Shown: positions 46,256 through 54,929 of the stretch, piece after piece
Layout of the letters: each line of letters begins with the position of its first letter
Numbering within the stretch: the stretch's first letter is position 1
NCBI RefSeq assembly: GCF_027923385.1
Contig: NZ_BSEC01000003.1
Span: forward strand, 139,326 to 203,325
Direction of reading: 5' to 3'
DNA length: 64,000 nt
From: Methylocystis echinoides
GTDB lineage: Bacteria; Pseudomonadota; Alphaproteobacteria; Rhizobiales; Beijerinckiaceae
The notes under the pieces: model-generated
The model's input: the letters and a program-made list of their open reading frames with translations, nothing else
Databases searched by the model: none
Told to the model about the DNA's origin: nothing
Program-made: the position numbers and the translations under genes

Positions 46256-46656
46256 TTCGCCGAGTAGGAAGTCGGAGATGCACCAAGCCGGCGCCAGCCA
46301 TGGCTAGGTGTCGGGGAGAGGCCCCTTCTACCGTGACTACCGGCGCCGGCATTGTGGCTTGCCCCATTCACGTGGACTGCGGGTGTCGGGAGCCATCTTG
46401 GCTGGAGAATTTCCGATTCCAAATCAAAAAAGCCATGATACGTGAGAATATGGCCCGCCGATATTCTCAAGTTTCGTGGATTTGCCTCGCCGCTTGAGCC
46501 TCAATCCTAGGCATTTGTTTGTGCATTCGATGACTACAGCCAAAGGAAAGCCCGGTTGCGCCACCGGGCTGAATACGGGAATCCCTGGGATAGGTTGGCA
46601 GAGAGAAGAGGTAAGGCAGCGCTGTGTTCCGGCAACGGAGGCATCGCCAAGAGTGA
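46256..46656. other. Intergenic stretch with a terminator
   Basis: About 400 bp between convergent genes. It contains the hairpin at 46549-46570 but no convincing ORF. Confidence 0.45.
46549..46570 (-). terminator. Rho-independent-like terminator
   Basis: AGCCCGGT pairs with ACCGGGCT across a 6-base loop. On the minus strand the stem is followed by TTCCTTTGG. It lies about 90 bp downstream of the minus-strand membrane protein gene at 46657-46923. Confidence 0.5.
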
Positions 46657-46923
46657 CTATTTTTTCCGATCCTGGGGCTTGTACCAAGGAACAAAGAAAC
46701 CAAAAATTCCCGACAGCACGGCAAAGACTATGACGGTCGCGATGACGATCGGAATCTCGGTGGTTACCCACATAGCGAGGATTGCCCCCAGAACTGCCCC
46801 AGCTACCCCGCATATGATCACGCTGGGCGTCAAGGACATGTCAAATTCGACCACGCCGCCGTATTTGTCCGCCTCTTTTTTTGAAGGCTGAGATTTCAGG
46901 TTGTTTAAATCGTTATGCGTCAT
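46657..46923 (-). CDS. Small two-helix membrane protein, 88 residues
   Basis: A polar N-terminus of about 30 residues with Lys/Asp, then two hydrophobic helices (TPSVIICGVAGAVLGAILAM and IPIVIATVIVFAVLSGIFGF) and a basic tail (WYKPQDRKK). A G-run precedes the ATG. No family recognised; a YtxH- or DUF-type small inner-membrane protein is plausible. Confidence 0.6.
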   Translation of the reverse strand: MTHNDLNNLKSQPSKKEADKYGGVVEFDMSLTPSVIICGVAGAVLGAILAMWVTTEIPIVIATVIVFAVLSGIFGFFVPWYKPQDRKK

Positions 46924-46992
46924 GCCGACCCCCCCCTGTGCTGCCCCCGCCTGCAGGCAGTCATTTAGTGCGACGGCTGCAATGCGCTAGTC

Positions 46993-47124
46993 TCACAGGT
47001 AGAGGACCATCATCATCACCCCGCCGAGGATCACGGCGACGAGGATAGACCCGATCACGGAGTCTGCGGTGGCGCGGATCATGCGGGGGACTTTCGCCGC
47101 CGCTCGCTCTCGCCCCAGCTGCAT
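46993..47124 (-). CDS. Possible 43-residue membrane peptide
   Basis: The frame starts MQLGRERAAAKVPRMIRATA and has one hydrophobic helix (SVIGSILVAVILGGVMMMVL) at its C-terminus, a tail-anchored layout. No strong ribosome-binding site; an internal ATG at 47082 would give 29 residues. Same strand as and upstream of the small membrane protein at 46657-46923, separated by 69 bp. Confidence 0.4.
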   Translation of the reverse strand: MQLGRERAAAKVPRMIRATADSVIGSILVAVILGGVMMMVLYL

Positions 47125-47269
47125 CAGGCTAATCGGCCTACGACGCCATCTTCGACTCCGCCTGCGACGCTTGGCGAAAGCTTATCGTTCAATCACAAAC
47201 AATCGCTTAAATTGGATTGCGCGATGGGGCCCATATCGGGCGGACTTCATAGACAGATTCCCGCGGACC

Positions 47270-47833
47270 TCAACGCGCATAGATTGACAGGCGTCGCTTC
47301 CACTTCTGACCGGGACCAAGCCCTTTCTTTCGGGCCCATTTTCGTCTCGCCAAACGCGATTTCGGATGGCTCTCGATCTCCTCAATGACCACCGAGCTGT
47401 CTTCGAGCGCTGGCGCTATATTGCTTGCCGCCTCTGCGGTGCTAGGGTTTGACGCGATTGGTTTACTGAGATCAGGCTTTGGACGCGCTGCTTTCGTGGC
47501 CTCTCTTCTCGCGACGCGTGTTCGTGCCGGTCCCTTATTTACCACGTTTTCTTCTGGAAGACTTATATCTTGACGAAGACAAGGTAACACACGACCAGTT
47601 TCTATCTTCTCAGGCTTCGCGGGAGCGTCACTGCTGACGCTTGTCTGAAATACTGCATTCGCCGCGTCAAAAGCCACCTTTGATGAGCTTGCTTGCGGAA
47701 TACGTTTCGTGGCGTCGATTGCCGAGACACTTTCTGGAAGCTCTGAAAGGCTTTCGATCATCTCCCTAGAGATGACAGACCGAGACGAGCGGTTTTTGTA
47801 TTCGCGAATGAATGAACGAACAGGCTTGCGCAT
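47270..47833 (-). CDS. Hypothetical basic protein, 187 residues
   Basis: The frame opens MRKPVRSFIREYKNRSSRSV, with Ser/Ala/Pro-rich low-complexity middle and a strongly basic C-terminus (KSRLARRKWARKKGLGPGQK). No signal peptide or membrane helix. Composition suggests an intrinsically disordered, possibly nucleic-acid-binding protein. No family recognised and only a weak ribosome-binding site. Confidence 0.4.
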   Translation of the reverse strand: MRKPVRSFIREYKNRSSRSVISREMIESLSELPESVSAIDATKRIPQASSSKVAFDAANAVFQTSVSSDAPAKPEKIETGRVLPCLRQDISLPEENVVNKGPARTRVARREATKAARPKPDLSKPIASNPSTAEAASNIAPALEDSSVVIEEIESHPKSRLARRKWARKKGLGPGQKWKRRLSIYAR

Positions 47834-48158
47834 CAAAACTGATCCATTCCAACCGAGATGGCAGCGAATCGTCTCGCGCCTTCTGGATAATCCTTCTTCA
47901 ACCTTTGAATATGGCGAATGGAAGGTCCATGATTCGGACTAATTTCGTTCGATTGCCGTGCCGCTCATCTCAAATTGGTACGGGCGTTCACTAACTCCCT
48001 CAAGCTTCCCACGGTCTGCCAGCCAGTCGCGGATACCGACGGAATTGGCATCGTCCCCTCGCAGGCATAGTCAAAAGCGCCGAGGCTTTAACGCCTCGGC
48101 GCATCGTGATCCAGGCGACGACTGGCTATTCTGAGCCTTGGAAAGCCGAAGGCTCGAT
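47834..48158. other. Intergenic stretch with a terminator
   Basis: About 325 bp holding the strong hairpin at 48077-48102; otherwise nothing recognised. Confidence 0.45.
48077..48102 (-). terminator. Rho-independent terminator
   Basis: GCGCCGAGGC and GCCTCGGCGC form a perfect 10-bp stem around a 6-base loop, and the minus strand continues with TTTT. It lies about 57 bp beyond the stop of the secreted protein gene at 48159-48470. Confidence 0.8.
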
Positions 48159-48470
48159 CTACAGACGGGCGCCAGGCCTTCCCCGTGCGGTGCATTGGAC
48201 GCGCCCCGGAAACCGTCGACAGATCAGACTTTTGTCGCATGCAGTAACAAAATTCGCCCATTTCGGTCCGTCGTGTATTCTCGCTTGCTGTTCCCACATG
48301 CTCACAGCATTGTTCCGAACCCGCGAAACGGACCATCCACGAGCACTCCCCACATGGGAGTGGCTTTTGCATTTATCTTGTGTCTGGGCGCCAAATGCCG
48401 GCGTAACGATTACCATCGCTATTGCACCCGCGGTGATAACTGCGTTTCGACTGACCGATAACAACCTCAT
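48159..48470 (-). CDS. Small secreted hypothetical protein, 103 residues
   Basis: AGGAGGAAAAAC directly precedes the ATG at 48470. Signal peptide about 1-27 (VITAGAIAMVIVTPAFGAQT, cleavage after FGA). The mature part has four Cys and a conserved-looking aromatic core (AVSMWEQQARIHDGPKWANF), a pattern shared by small periplasmic proteins of Hyphomicrobiales that I cannot name. Followed by a strong terminator, so it is a monocistronic unit. Confidence 0.72.
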   Translation of the reverse strand: MRLLSVSRNAVITAGAIAMVIVTPAFGAQTQDKCKSHSHVGSARGWSVSRVRNNAVSMWEQQARIHDGPKWANFVTACDKSLICRRFPGRVQCTARGRPGARL

Positions 48471-48599
48471 GTTTTTCCTCCTGAATATTTTGATGTGCAT
48501 TGACTGATCACTTTAAAACGTTCTCTTCGGAATGACACTCAGAAAAACTCGTGTCTGCCAAAATACTCAGACGGTGCAGGAATTTGGCTGCATCCGCCA

Positions 48600-49015
48600 C
48601 TATGGCGCGACAACCTGAGTGAGCTATCTTAATCAGATTGTCGTCGCGCGTGTTGGTGACGACAACTTCGGTCTTCGCGATAAGCGCTTTCGAGGGATCC
48701 CAGCCGAGCGAACGTTCGACGACCATGACCTAGTCCTCGCCAGATGCTTTCGCCGCCAACATGGCTTTCGCCAGGTGGAGAAGCGCGCGTGCCGACGCAT
48801 CGCAAGCTTTCACTCGATGTAGGAAATTTTCTCTGAAGACGCGATCGGCGCGACGGAACACGCCGCCACCTCCCCGGCGAACACGACCGGAGTCGCCACT
48901 CGGCGGGGCGTGACGAACCGAGAGAAGGGCTGGGCGCTGAGAATAGTCGTTTCCTTGGCGATGGCCCTATAGCGCGCACGATGAATTCGTTGTTCGCGAT
49001 CTGCCCCGCCGCCCA
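48600..49015 (-). pseudogene. Remnant of a Tn3-family tnpA
   Basis: Minus-strand DNA resembles part of the intact tnpA (about 12380-12800). VERSLGWDPSKALIAKTEVV followed by VTNTRDDNL corresponds to VERALGWERLKVLVAETEIV and VTNTREDNL. The segment GAATTCATCGTGCGCGCTAT also corresponds to the intact gene at about 12391-12410. Frames are scrambled and an internal piece is deleted. No terminal repeats are recognisable, so this is an old, independent fragment. Confidence 0.75.
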
Positions 49016-49033
49016 GTTGTTACCAACAACTGG
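49013..49033. repeat. Perfect inverted repeat at the edge of the tnpA remnant
   Basis: CCAGTTGTT and AACAACTGG are exact reverse complements around ACC. It sits exactly where similarity to tnpA ends and may be a scar of rearrangement or an unrelated operator. Confidence 0.45.
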
Positions 49034-49315
49034 TAGGGCAGACCTCCGCCTCAATACCAAACCGGTTGACGTCGCCGCTTGAACCGATAACTTCACGCAG
49101 CCTCGAGCTACGCCATCAAATCCATAAAACATGCAAAGAAACTTCAAAGGCGAAAAGAATTATCTGATCTCGATCAGCGGGCGCGCCTGGGTCAGAGTTT
49201 CTGTCATCGGCCTTTTCACCTTGACGTCGACCGTCAACCCGATTTTGGCCGAAGCGACCCCCGTCTCGAATTTCGAAAGAGGAAGGCACTGGTTTCCAAT
49301 TTGCCGCTTCGCTCC

Positions 49316-52117
49316 CTATAGACCCCAGTGCTTTACGAACGAGACTTTTACCGTCTGGGCCAAAATAGCATAGATAAGCAGTGTGCCAGCAAGGATTGGC
49401 CAGTAAAGGGGCGGCAGCGGCGTGAATTTCAGAGCTTCGCCGATGGGCGTGAACGGTAGCGCAACGCCAATCGCGCTGATGATCAGCGAGGTTGCGATGA
49501 GGGCGTAGCTCGCGCGGCTTTCGAGGAAGGGGATCTTCGCTGTGCGAATGATGTGTATGATCAGGGTCTGCGACAGAAGGGATTCAACGAACCAGCCTGT
49601 TTGGAACAAAGCTGCGTTGCTCCAGGCGTCGAACACGTAAAGCATGACGAAGAAGGTCGAGTAGTCGAAGATCGAGCTGATTGGCCCGATAACAATCATG
49701 AATTTGAAGAGATTGCCAATTTCCCATCGGCGCGGCTTGGCAATGTATTCCTCGTCCACATTGTCGGTTGGGATCGCCGTCTGCGAAAAGTCATAGAGAA
49801 GGTTGTTGGTCAGGACCTGGATCGGCAGCATGGGCAGGAACGGCACGAGCAGGCTCGCGCCAATGACGCTGAACATGCTGCCGAAATTCGAACTGGCGCC
49901 CATTTTGATGTATTTGACGATGTTGCCGAAAACCTTGCGCCCCTCAATCACTCCCTCCTGTAGGATTAGCAGGCTCTTCTCCAGCAAGATAATGTCGGCG
50001 GACTCTTTCGCGATGTCGACCGCCGTATCGACCGAGATCCCGACATCGGCGGCCTTGAGCGCCAGGCTGTCATTGATTCCGTCGCCCAAAAAGCCGACGA
50101 CATGGCCCTTTTTGTGAAGGGCTTTGACAATGCGCGCCTTTTGATCGGGAGAAAGCTTGGCGAAGATCGTGACGCCTTCGAGGAGCTCGGCGAGCTCCTC
50201 GTCCGATAGCTTTTCGATCTCGGAGCCAAGGGCGATCCGATCTGCTTCCAACCCGACGTCACGGCAAATCTTCCGGGTGACCACTTCATTATCGCCTGTG
50301 AGGATTTTAATCTGAACCCCTGAGGCTCGCAGAGCTGACAGCGCGGCGCCCGTGCTCTCTTTTGCGGGATCGAGGAATGCGATGAAACCGAGGAGCGTTA
50401 GGCCAGTCTCCTCGGCGACCGAATAATTACTGGGCGGGTAGGCGATTTCCTTGTATGCGACAGCGACGACGCGCAATCCATCCTCGTTAAGCTCGTGGGT
50501 TTGGCGGAGGATCTCATTTCGGCGCGTTGCGCTTAATTTTTTAGCTTTGCCGCTTTCATCGTAGAAGGCGCAACAAGAAAGCGTTTCTTCGACTGCGCCC
50601 TTGCAGACCAGGAGATGCGCGCCTTCGCTTGAGGAAAGGAGGCCCCACGCCCGTCTGAAGAACCGGGCGACGCCGTTTCCGCCGCTCAGCTCTTTGCCGC
50701 GGGTTAGCACGACCGAGAGGCGCTTACGCAAGAAATCGAAGGGAATCTCGTCTACAACCCGATAATCATGTCGCAAATGGACATTTTTGCCCAGCTCGAC
50801 ATGCTCCAAGACCGCTGCGTCGAGAAGGCTCTTCAGGCCGGATTGGTACTGGCTGTTGAGATAGGCATATTCGAGAACTCTCGCGTCAACCTTGCCCGCG
50901 ACGTCAAGATAGAGGCTCAACGAGACGCGGTTTTGAGTGAGCGTGCCTGTCTTGTCCGTGCAAAGGACATCCATGGCCCCGAAATTCTGAATGGCGTTGA
51001 GACGCTTCACAATAACGCGCTTTTTCGCCATGGCGACCGCGCCCTTCGCCAGATTTACCGTGACGATCATCGGCAAGAGTTCGGGGGTCAACCCGACGGC
51101 GATGGCGAGCGCGAAGAGGAGCGCTTCCGCCCAATCCCCCTTTGTCAGGCCATTGATCAGGAACACCGCCGGCGCCAAGGCCAGCATGAAATAGAGCATC
51201 AGCCGAATGAAGCGATTGACGCCTCTTTCAAAGCTTGTCAGCTGCCGTTTCGAGACCACGCGGCTGGCAAGTTGGCCGAAATAGGTTTTTGCGCCCGTAG
51301 TTACGACCACGGCCGTGGCAAAGCCGCTCACCACGCTGGCGCCCATAAGGCAGATGTTCGATATGCTTAATAGTTCGCGGTCAGTCGCAGCGTCGACTTG
51401 CGCGGACTTTTCGACGGGGATGGATTCCCCGGTCAAGGCGGCCTGATCGACAAACAGATCCTTCGTCTCGAGGAGACATAGATCTGCCGGGATGATATCG
51501 CCCGCCGAAAGCCGGACGATGTCACCTGGGACGAGCTCCTCTAACGGGATTTCTTGGAAGCCGTTGGAATGACTCGCCTGCGTTTCGATGTCCCGCCGCT
51601 TCGCGCTCGCGAAGGTTTTAACAGCGCTGCGAAGCTTGGCTGCTGCTTCGTTCGAACGGTGCTCCTGGATAAACGCCATACCGACGGCGAGCCCGACGAT
51701 GATCGTGATCACTATAGCCGAGTGGAGATCTCCCAGCACATATGAAGTCGTGGCAAGCCCCAAGAGCAGAGCGTTCAAGGGACTCTTTGCGCGGGCCCAC
51801 AGCTCTTCAAAAAGGTTGGGGCTCCGCTCCTGAGCAATGACGTTCGGCCCCACCGCGGTGAGGCGCGCCTCCGCCTCGGCGCGATCTAAGCCTTTTAGAG
51901 AGGTTCGCAGGAGTTCGATAACCCCTTCATGATTGAGCCGGCTAGCGTTCAAAAGCTCCTCTGCCCGCAGGGGCGCTTCGTTGCGGAAGGCGGACAGGTT
52001 CGAGGGCGCCCACCGAAAAAGCCCAGGGGAGATGAAGGGAAAGAACGAGTTCATGCGCATGTAGGTTTGCCGGTCTCGGACATTGAAGCTTCGCCGCCAT
52101 CCTTTCCAGGCGCTCAT
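49316..52117 (-). CDS. mgtA: Magnesium-transporting P-type ATPase (MgtA/P3B family)
   Basis: 933 residues from ATG 52117, chosen because it puts the phosphorylated Asp at 388, near its place in known MgtA; starts at 52060 and 52369 are possible, and none has a clear ribosome-binding site. Motifs: LTGESIPVEKSA, helix 4 LTPELLPMIVTVNLAKGAV (typical of MgtA/MgtB), DVLCTDKTGTLTQNRVSLSL, KILTGDNEVVTRKIC, and GFLGDGINDSLALKAADVGI. It imports Mg2+ down its gradient using ATP. A second P-type pump family in the window, unrelated in detail to the adaptor-fused one. Confidence 0.93.
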   Translation of the reverse strand: MSAWKGWRRSFNVRDRQTYMRMNSFFPFISPGLFRWAPSNLSAFRNEAPLRAEELLNASRLNHEGVIELLRTSLKGLDRAEAEARLTAVGPNVIAQERSPNLFEELWARAKSPLNALLLGLATTSYVLGDLHSAIVITIIVGLAVGMAFIQEHRSNEAAAKLRSAVKTFASAKRRDIETQASHSNGFQEIPLEELVPGDIVRLSAGDIIPADLCLLETKDLFVDQAALTGESIPVEKSAQVDAATDRELLSISNICLMGASVVSGFATAVVVTTGAKTYFGQLASRVVSKRQLTSFERGVNRFIRLMLYFMLALAPAVFLINGLTKGDWAEALLFALAIAVGLTPELLPMIVTVNLAKGAVAMAKKRVIVKRLNAIQNFGAMDVLCTDKTGTLTQNRVSLSLYLDVAGKVDARVLEYAYLNSQYQSGLKSLLDAAVLEHVELGKNVHLRHDYRVVDEIPFDFLRKRLSVVLTRGKELSGGNGVARFFRRAWGLLSSSEGAHLLVCKGAVEETLSCCAFYDESGKAKKLSATRRNEILRQTHELNEDGLRVVAVAYKEIAYPPSNYSVAEETGLTLLGFIAFLDPAKESTGAALSALRASGVQIKILTGDNEVVTRKICRDVGLEADRIALGSEIEKLSDEELAELLEGVTIFAKLSPDQKARIVKALHKKGHVVGFLGDGINDSLALKAADVGISVDTAVDIAKESADIILLEKSLLILQEGVIEGRKVFGNIVKYIKMGASSNFGSMFSVIGASLLVPFLPMLPIQVLTNNLLYDFSQTAIPTDNVDEEYIAKPRRWEIGNLFKFMIVIGPISSIFDYSTFFVMLYVFDAWSNAALFQTGWFVESLLSQTLIIHIIRTAKIPFLESRASYALIATSLIISAIGVALPFTPIGEALKFTPLPPLYWPILAGTLLIYAILAQTVKVSFVKHWGL

Positions 52118-52175
52118 GCGCTTAAAAAGGCATGTTCTCCAAAGCCGCCGCCGGATTAACACATTGGGAAAGACG

Positions 52176-52426
52176 ATGATCAAGAAGATTTCCTGCGCTC
52201 TGCTGGTCATCGGCGCCGCGCTGCCGCCGATCTCAGCACTTGCCTGGGATGGGGCCGGCTGTTGCGATTGGCGGGGGGCGTTTTGGGTGGGCGCAGGGCT
52301 TGGGACGGCGGCTACGGCTGGCGTGGCAGCGGTTATTACGCGCCGCCGTACGGATGGCCAGGCGGGCATGGCGGCGCCTGTTGGCGGTGGTGGTACGGCC
52401 AGTGGGTCTGGACCTGCCGAGGCTGA
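52176..52426 (+). pseudogene. Small secreted Gly/Tyr/Trp-rich protein with probable frameshift
   Basis: The ATG at 52176 opens a signal peptide (MIKKISCALLVIGAALPPIS, then ALA) and continues WDGAGCCDWRGAFW. In this frame the C-terminus is a featureless Gly/Ala run to 52469. One base over, the same DNA reads GGYGWRGSGYYAPPYGWPGG then WWYGQWVWTCRG and stops at 52426, a composition typical of small secreted aromatic/Gly-rich proteins. A one-base indel near 52290-52310, or a sequencing error, best explains this. Confidence 0.45.
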
Positions 52427-52599
52427 ATTCAGCGATTTTTTGAATGATCGCGTAGGACCATCCGCCTGATGTGGTTAGAAAGGCGTTGCGACACGGCGCT
52501 TTCTCCTGGAGGCCCATACGTGAGGCCTGAGGCGAATTCACAGGCCGGTGGCTCCGACCCTAAGAGACGGCGCGCTTTCTCGTCTGAGCTTTTCTCGAC
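52427..52599. other. Short intergenic gap, nothing recognised
   Basis: About 170 bp between the small secreted protein and merR; no feature seen. Confidence 0.35.
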
Positions 52600-53007
52600 T
52601 TATCTACCACTCGGCGTCGCCAGCATATTCAGCACCGGACATGGCGGGGCGGGGTCGCCCGAACAGCGAGAGATTGTCTCCGCAAGAATGCCCTCCAGTC
52701 TGGCGAGGTCCGCGAGTTTCGCCCGCACCTCGTCGAGATGCGTCCGCGCAATCTCTCTCACGTCCGCACAAGAGGCGCGTGACGGCTCGGCGAGCGCCAG
52801 CAGGGCGCGGATTTGCTCGATGTTAAAGCCAAGCTCGCGGGCGCGGCGGATGAAGGCCAGCCTGCGAATGTGGGCTGGTTCGTAGGCGCGGTATCCGCTC
52901 GCGGTCCTTGCGGGCGGCGGCATGAGCCTGATGCGCTCGTAATAGCGCACGGTCTCGAGATTGACGCCGGCCGCCGCCGCGAGCTGCCCGATGGTCAAGG
53001 ATTTCAC
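52600..53007 (-). CDS. merR: Mercuric resistance regulator MerR
   Basis: 135 residues. HTH (MKSLTIGQLAAAAGVNLETV, RYYERIRL) and dimerisation helix are followed by the three Hg(II) ligands of MerR: Cys in RASCADVREI, and two in RCSGDPAPPCPVL near the C-terminus. It represses and, with Hg2+, activates the divergent mer promoter. The merT start is 70 bp away, leaving room for a compact MerR-type promoter in the gap. Confidence 0.9.
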   Translation of the reverse strand: MKSLTIGQLAAAAGVNLETVRYYERIRLMPPPARTASGYRAYEPAHIRRLAFIRRARELGFNIEQIRALLALAEPSRASCADVREIARTHLDEVRAKLADLARLEGILAETISRCSGDPAPPCPVLNMLATPSGR

Positions 53008-53077
53008 GGATTATGCCTCTTGCACCCGTAGTCGCTACGGGGTGCAGGATACTCCGACCATCGAGCAAGAGCGAGCC

Positions 53078-53509
53078 ATGACCATCAACGACACAGCGCA
53101 AGAAACAACGCCAGCCGCTTCGTCTCCCGCCCACCTGCCAGCCTCCCCGAAATGGTTCGCCGCCCTGGGGCTCGTCGCGGGATTGGGCGCGGTCGTCGCC
53201 TCTTCGTGCTGTGCGATCCCGCTCGGGCTCGCTGCGCTCGGCGCCGGCGCGGGCGTTCTCGGCGGGCTCGAGGCGGTTGCCGAATGGCGAACGCCACTGC
53301 TGCTGACGAGCGCCTTGGCGATTATCGGCGGTTGGGGCGCATGGTGGCTGAAGCGGCCAATCGCTTGCGTTTCGGGGGTGGGCTGCGCGTCGCCGCAGCG
53401 TTCACACGCAACGCTCGCGCTTCTGCTCTGCGCCTCGATAACCGTGCTGGCGGCGGCAAGTTGGGGCTACATCGACCCTGCGCTGCTGAAGCTGCTCCGG
53501 GGTCGCTGA
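53078..53509 (+). CDS. merT: Mercuric ion transporter MerT
   Basis: 143 residues, three hydrophobic helices. The helix 1 Cys pair is in ASSCCAIPLGLAALGAGAG, and the loop Cys pair in CVSGVGCAS follows helix 2, as in MerT, which passes Hg2+ through the inner membrane. The start at 53078 was chosen for the divergent position to merR; an upstream in-frame extension overlaps merR. The stop overlaps the next ATG (TGATG), so the two are coupled. No merP or merA follows. Confidence 0.88.
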   Translation: MTINDTAQETTPAASSPAHLPASPKWFAALGLVAGLGAVVASSCCAIPLGLAALGAGAGVLGGLEAVAEWRTPLLLTSALAIIGGWGAWWLKRPIACVSGVGCASPQRSHATLALLLCASITVLAAASWGYIDPALLKLLRGR

Positions 53510-53736
53510 TGCGGCTCGTCTCGATCATCACTTGCCCGTCCTGCGGGCGCCAATCGGCTGAGACGATGCCGACCGACGCCTGCCAGTTTTTCTATGAATG
53601 GATGGGCTGCGGGGCGCTGCTGAAGCCGAAGGCAGGGGACTGCTGCGTCTTTTGCTTCTATGGCGATGTTCCATGCCCGCCAGTTCAGGAAGCGAGGGAG
53701 CAACGGCGCCCCACCGCCTGCTGCTCCGCTTCATAG
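53509..53736 (+). CDS. GDCCVxC-domain protein of mer loci
   Basis: 75 residues, start overlapping the merT stop by one base. The N-terminus holds ITCPSCGRQSAETMPTDACQ, the centre LLKPKAGDCCVFCFYGDVPC. GDCCVxC proteins are known small Cys-rich (sometimes selenocysteine) companions of mercury genes, probably handling Hg2+ in the cytosol. All positions here are Cys, not Sec. It ends in a Cys pair (TACCSAS). Confidence 0.82.
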   Translation: MRLVSIITCPSCGRQSAETMPTDACQFFYEWMGCGALLKPKAGDCCVFCFYGDVPCPPVQEAREQRRPTACCSAS

Positions 53737-53924
53737 GCAAGGAGGATGCTTGCAGTGGCGCAACTGCGGGCCGCGACCGCCAATGTGCGCTCGGTGGGTC
53801 CTTCATAGCCCTATTCGCGGCGAAGCCAGCGCTCATTCCGCACTCTCGCGAGCGTGCGTCGAGATTGCGACGCGAAGCGCTGTTGGCGGACGGCCCGAAG
53901 AGCCTGAATTTCTATGAGCCCTAG
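53737..53924 (+). other. Left flank of the IS-bounded segment
   Basis: About 190 bp between the GDCCVxC gene and the IS5-family copy. AAGGAGG at about 53739 suggests a gene start was once nearby, but the frames following it stop quickly. If the island inserted into the mer locus, the natural continuation lies beyond 63811. Confidence 0.3.
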
Positions 53925-54758
53925 GGTCAGGACTCATTGTTTGAGGTAGAAGGCGACGGCTGCAGCGATGCAGATTGCCGAGAAGAAGGTATGGGCGCAT
54001 CTGTCGTAGCGGGTTGAGATGCGTCTCCAGTCCTTAAGTTTGGCGAAGAGGTTCTCGATTTTGTGGCGCTGGCGGTAGAGCACCTTGTCATAATCGAGAG
54101 GGATCTTGCGGCTTCTGGTTGGCGGAATACAAGGCTCGGTCCCACGCGCCCTCAGCTCTTCCCGGAACCAATCGCTATCATAACCTTTGTCGGCGATCAG
54201 CGCCGATGCAGGCGGGAAAGCTGCGAGCATCATCCGCGCGCCTTTGTGGTCGCTCATCTGCCCTTCGGTTAGTAGCATCGCAAGGGGCTTGCCGCCGCTG
54301 TCGCAGACGACATGGAGCTTGGAGTTCAACCCACCTTTCGTGCGTCCGATACAACGGGAAAGAACCCCTTTTTTAAGAGGCTCGCCGCCGTCCGATGCGC
54401 CTTCAGATGGGTGGAGTCGATCATGATCTGCTCGGGCTTTGGCCCTTCGCCTGCGAGCGCCGCGAAGATGCGGTCAAAGACGCCAAGCCGGCTCCAGCGG
54501 ATGAAGCGGTTATAGAGCGTCTTGTGCGGCCCATAGCCTTTGGGTGCGTCTTTCCATTGAAGGCCGTTCTTGATGACATAGACAATGCCGCTCACCACCC
54601 GCCGGTCGTCAACACGTGGGACGCCATGCGCCAGAGGAAAGAACGGCGATATCCGCGCCATCTGACGCGCGCTCAGCAAAAACAATCCGCTCATCAAGGG
54701 CTCCCGAATCAGAAGCCCTTGTGAATCACGGCTCAGCCAAATTTAATAGGTCCTGAGC
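53925..54758 (-). mobile_element. IS5-family insertion sequence, left copy
   Basis: 834 bp, flanked on both sides by CTAG. Its ends are imperfect inverted repeats (GGTCAGGACTCATT against GCTCAGGACCTATT). It carries a two-frame transposase on the minus strand. The right copy at 62974-63807 has the same length, the same ends and identical predicted products in several frames, but opposite orientation. The IS427-like group is inferred from the two-ORF layout and the CTAG/TA target. Confidence 0.92.
53934..54694 (-). CDS. IS5-family transposase made by programmed -1 frameshift (left copy)
   Basis: The first frame (54326-54694) starts MSGLFLLSARQMARISPFFP and contains PHKTLYNRFIRWSRLGVFDR and IMIDSTHLKAHRTAASLLKK, with the first catalytic Asp. 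The second frame (53934-54329) has GGKPLAMLLTEGQMSDHKGA, LIADKGYDSDWFREELRARG (second Asp) and RQRHKIENLFAKLKDWRRIS (Glu). The frames are offset by -1 and overlap at an A6G4 run, where slippage restores GRTKGGLNSKL, the family's normal joint. Together they form one DDE transposase of about 250 residues. Confidence 0.9.
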
Positions 54759-54929
54759 CTAGATTCTTCCGTCGCTGCTCGATTGGACCATGCGGAAGCG
54801 CAACCTGAAAAAGCGCCGACGTGGAGCAGTTGCCTCCCCTGCGCTGTCGCGCGCTCGCAATCGGCGTCGGTTCCAAGGCTGAATCCGGCCGGGGTGGCCC
54901 CGCCAACAAGGCGGAGCCATCGAATGAGA

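Noticed and set aside
49131..49373. An 80-residue ORF with a signal-like start
   Set aside because: No ribosome-binding site; its 3' end overlaps the end of mgtA on the other strand and it lies next to transposon debris.
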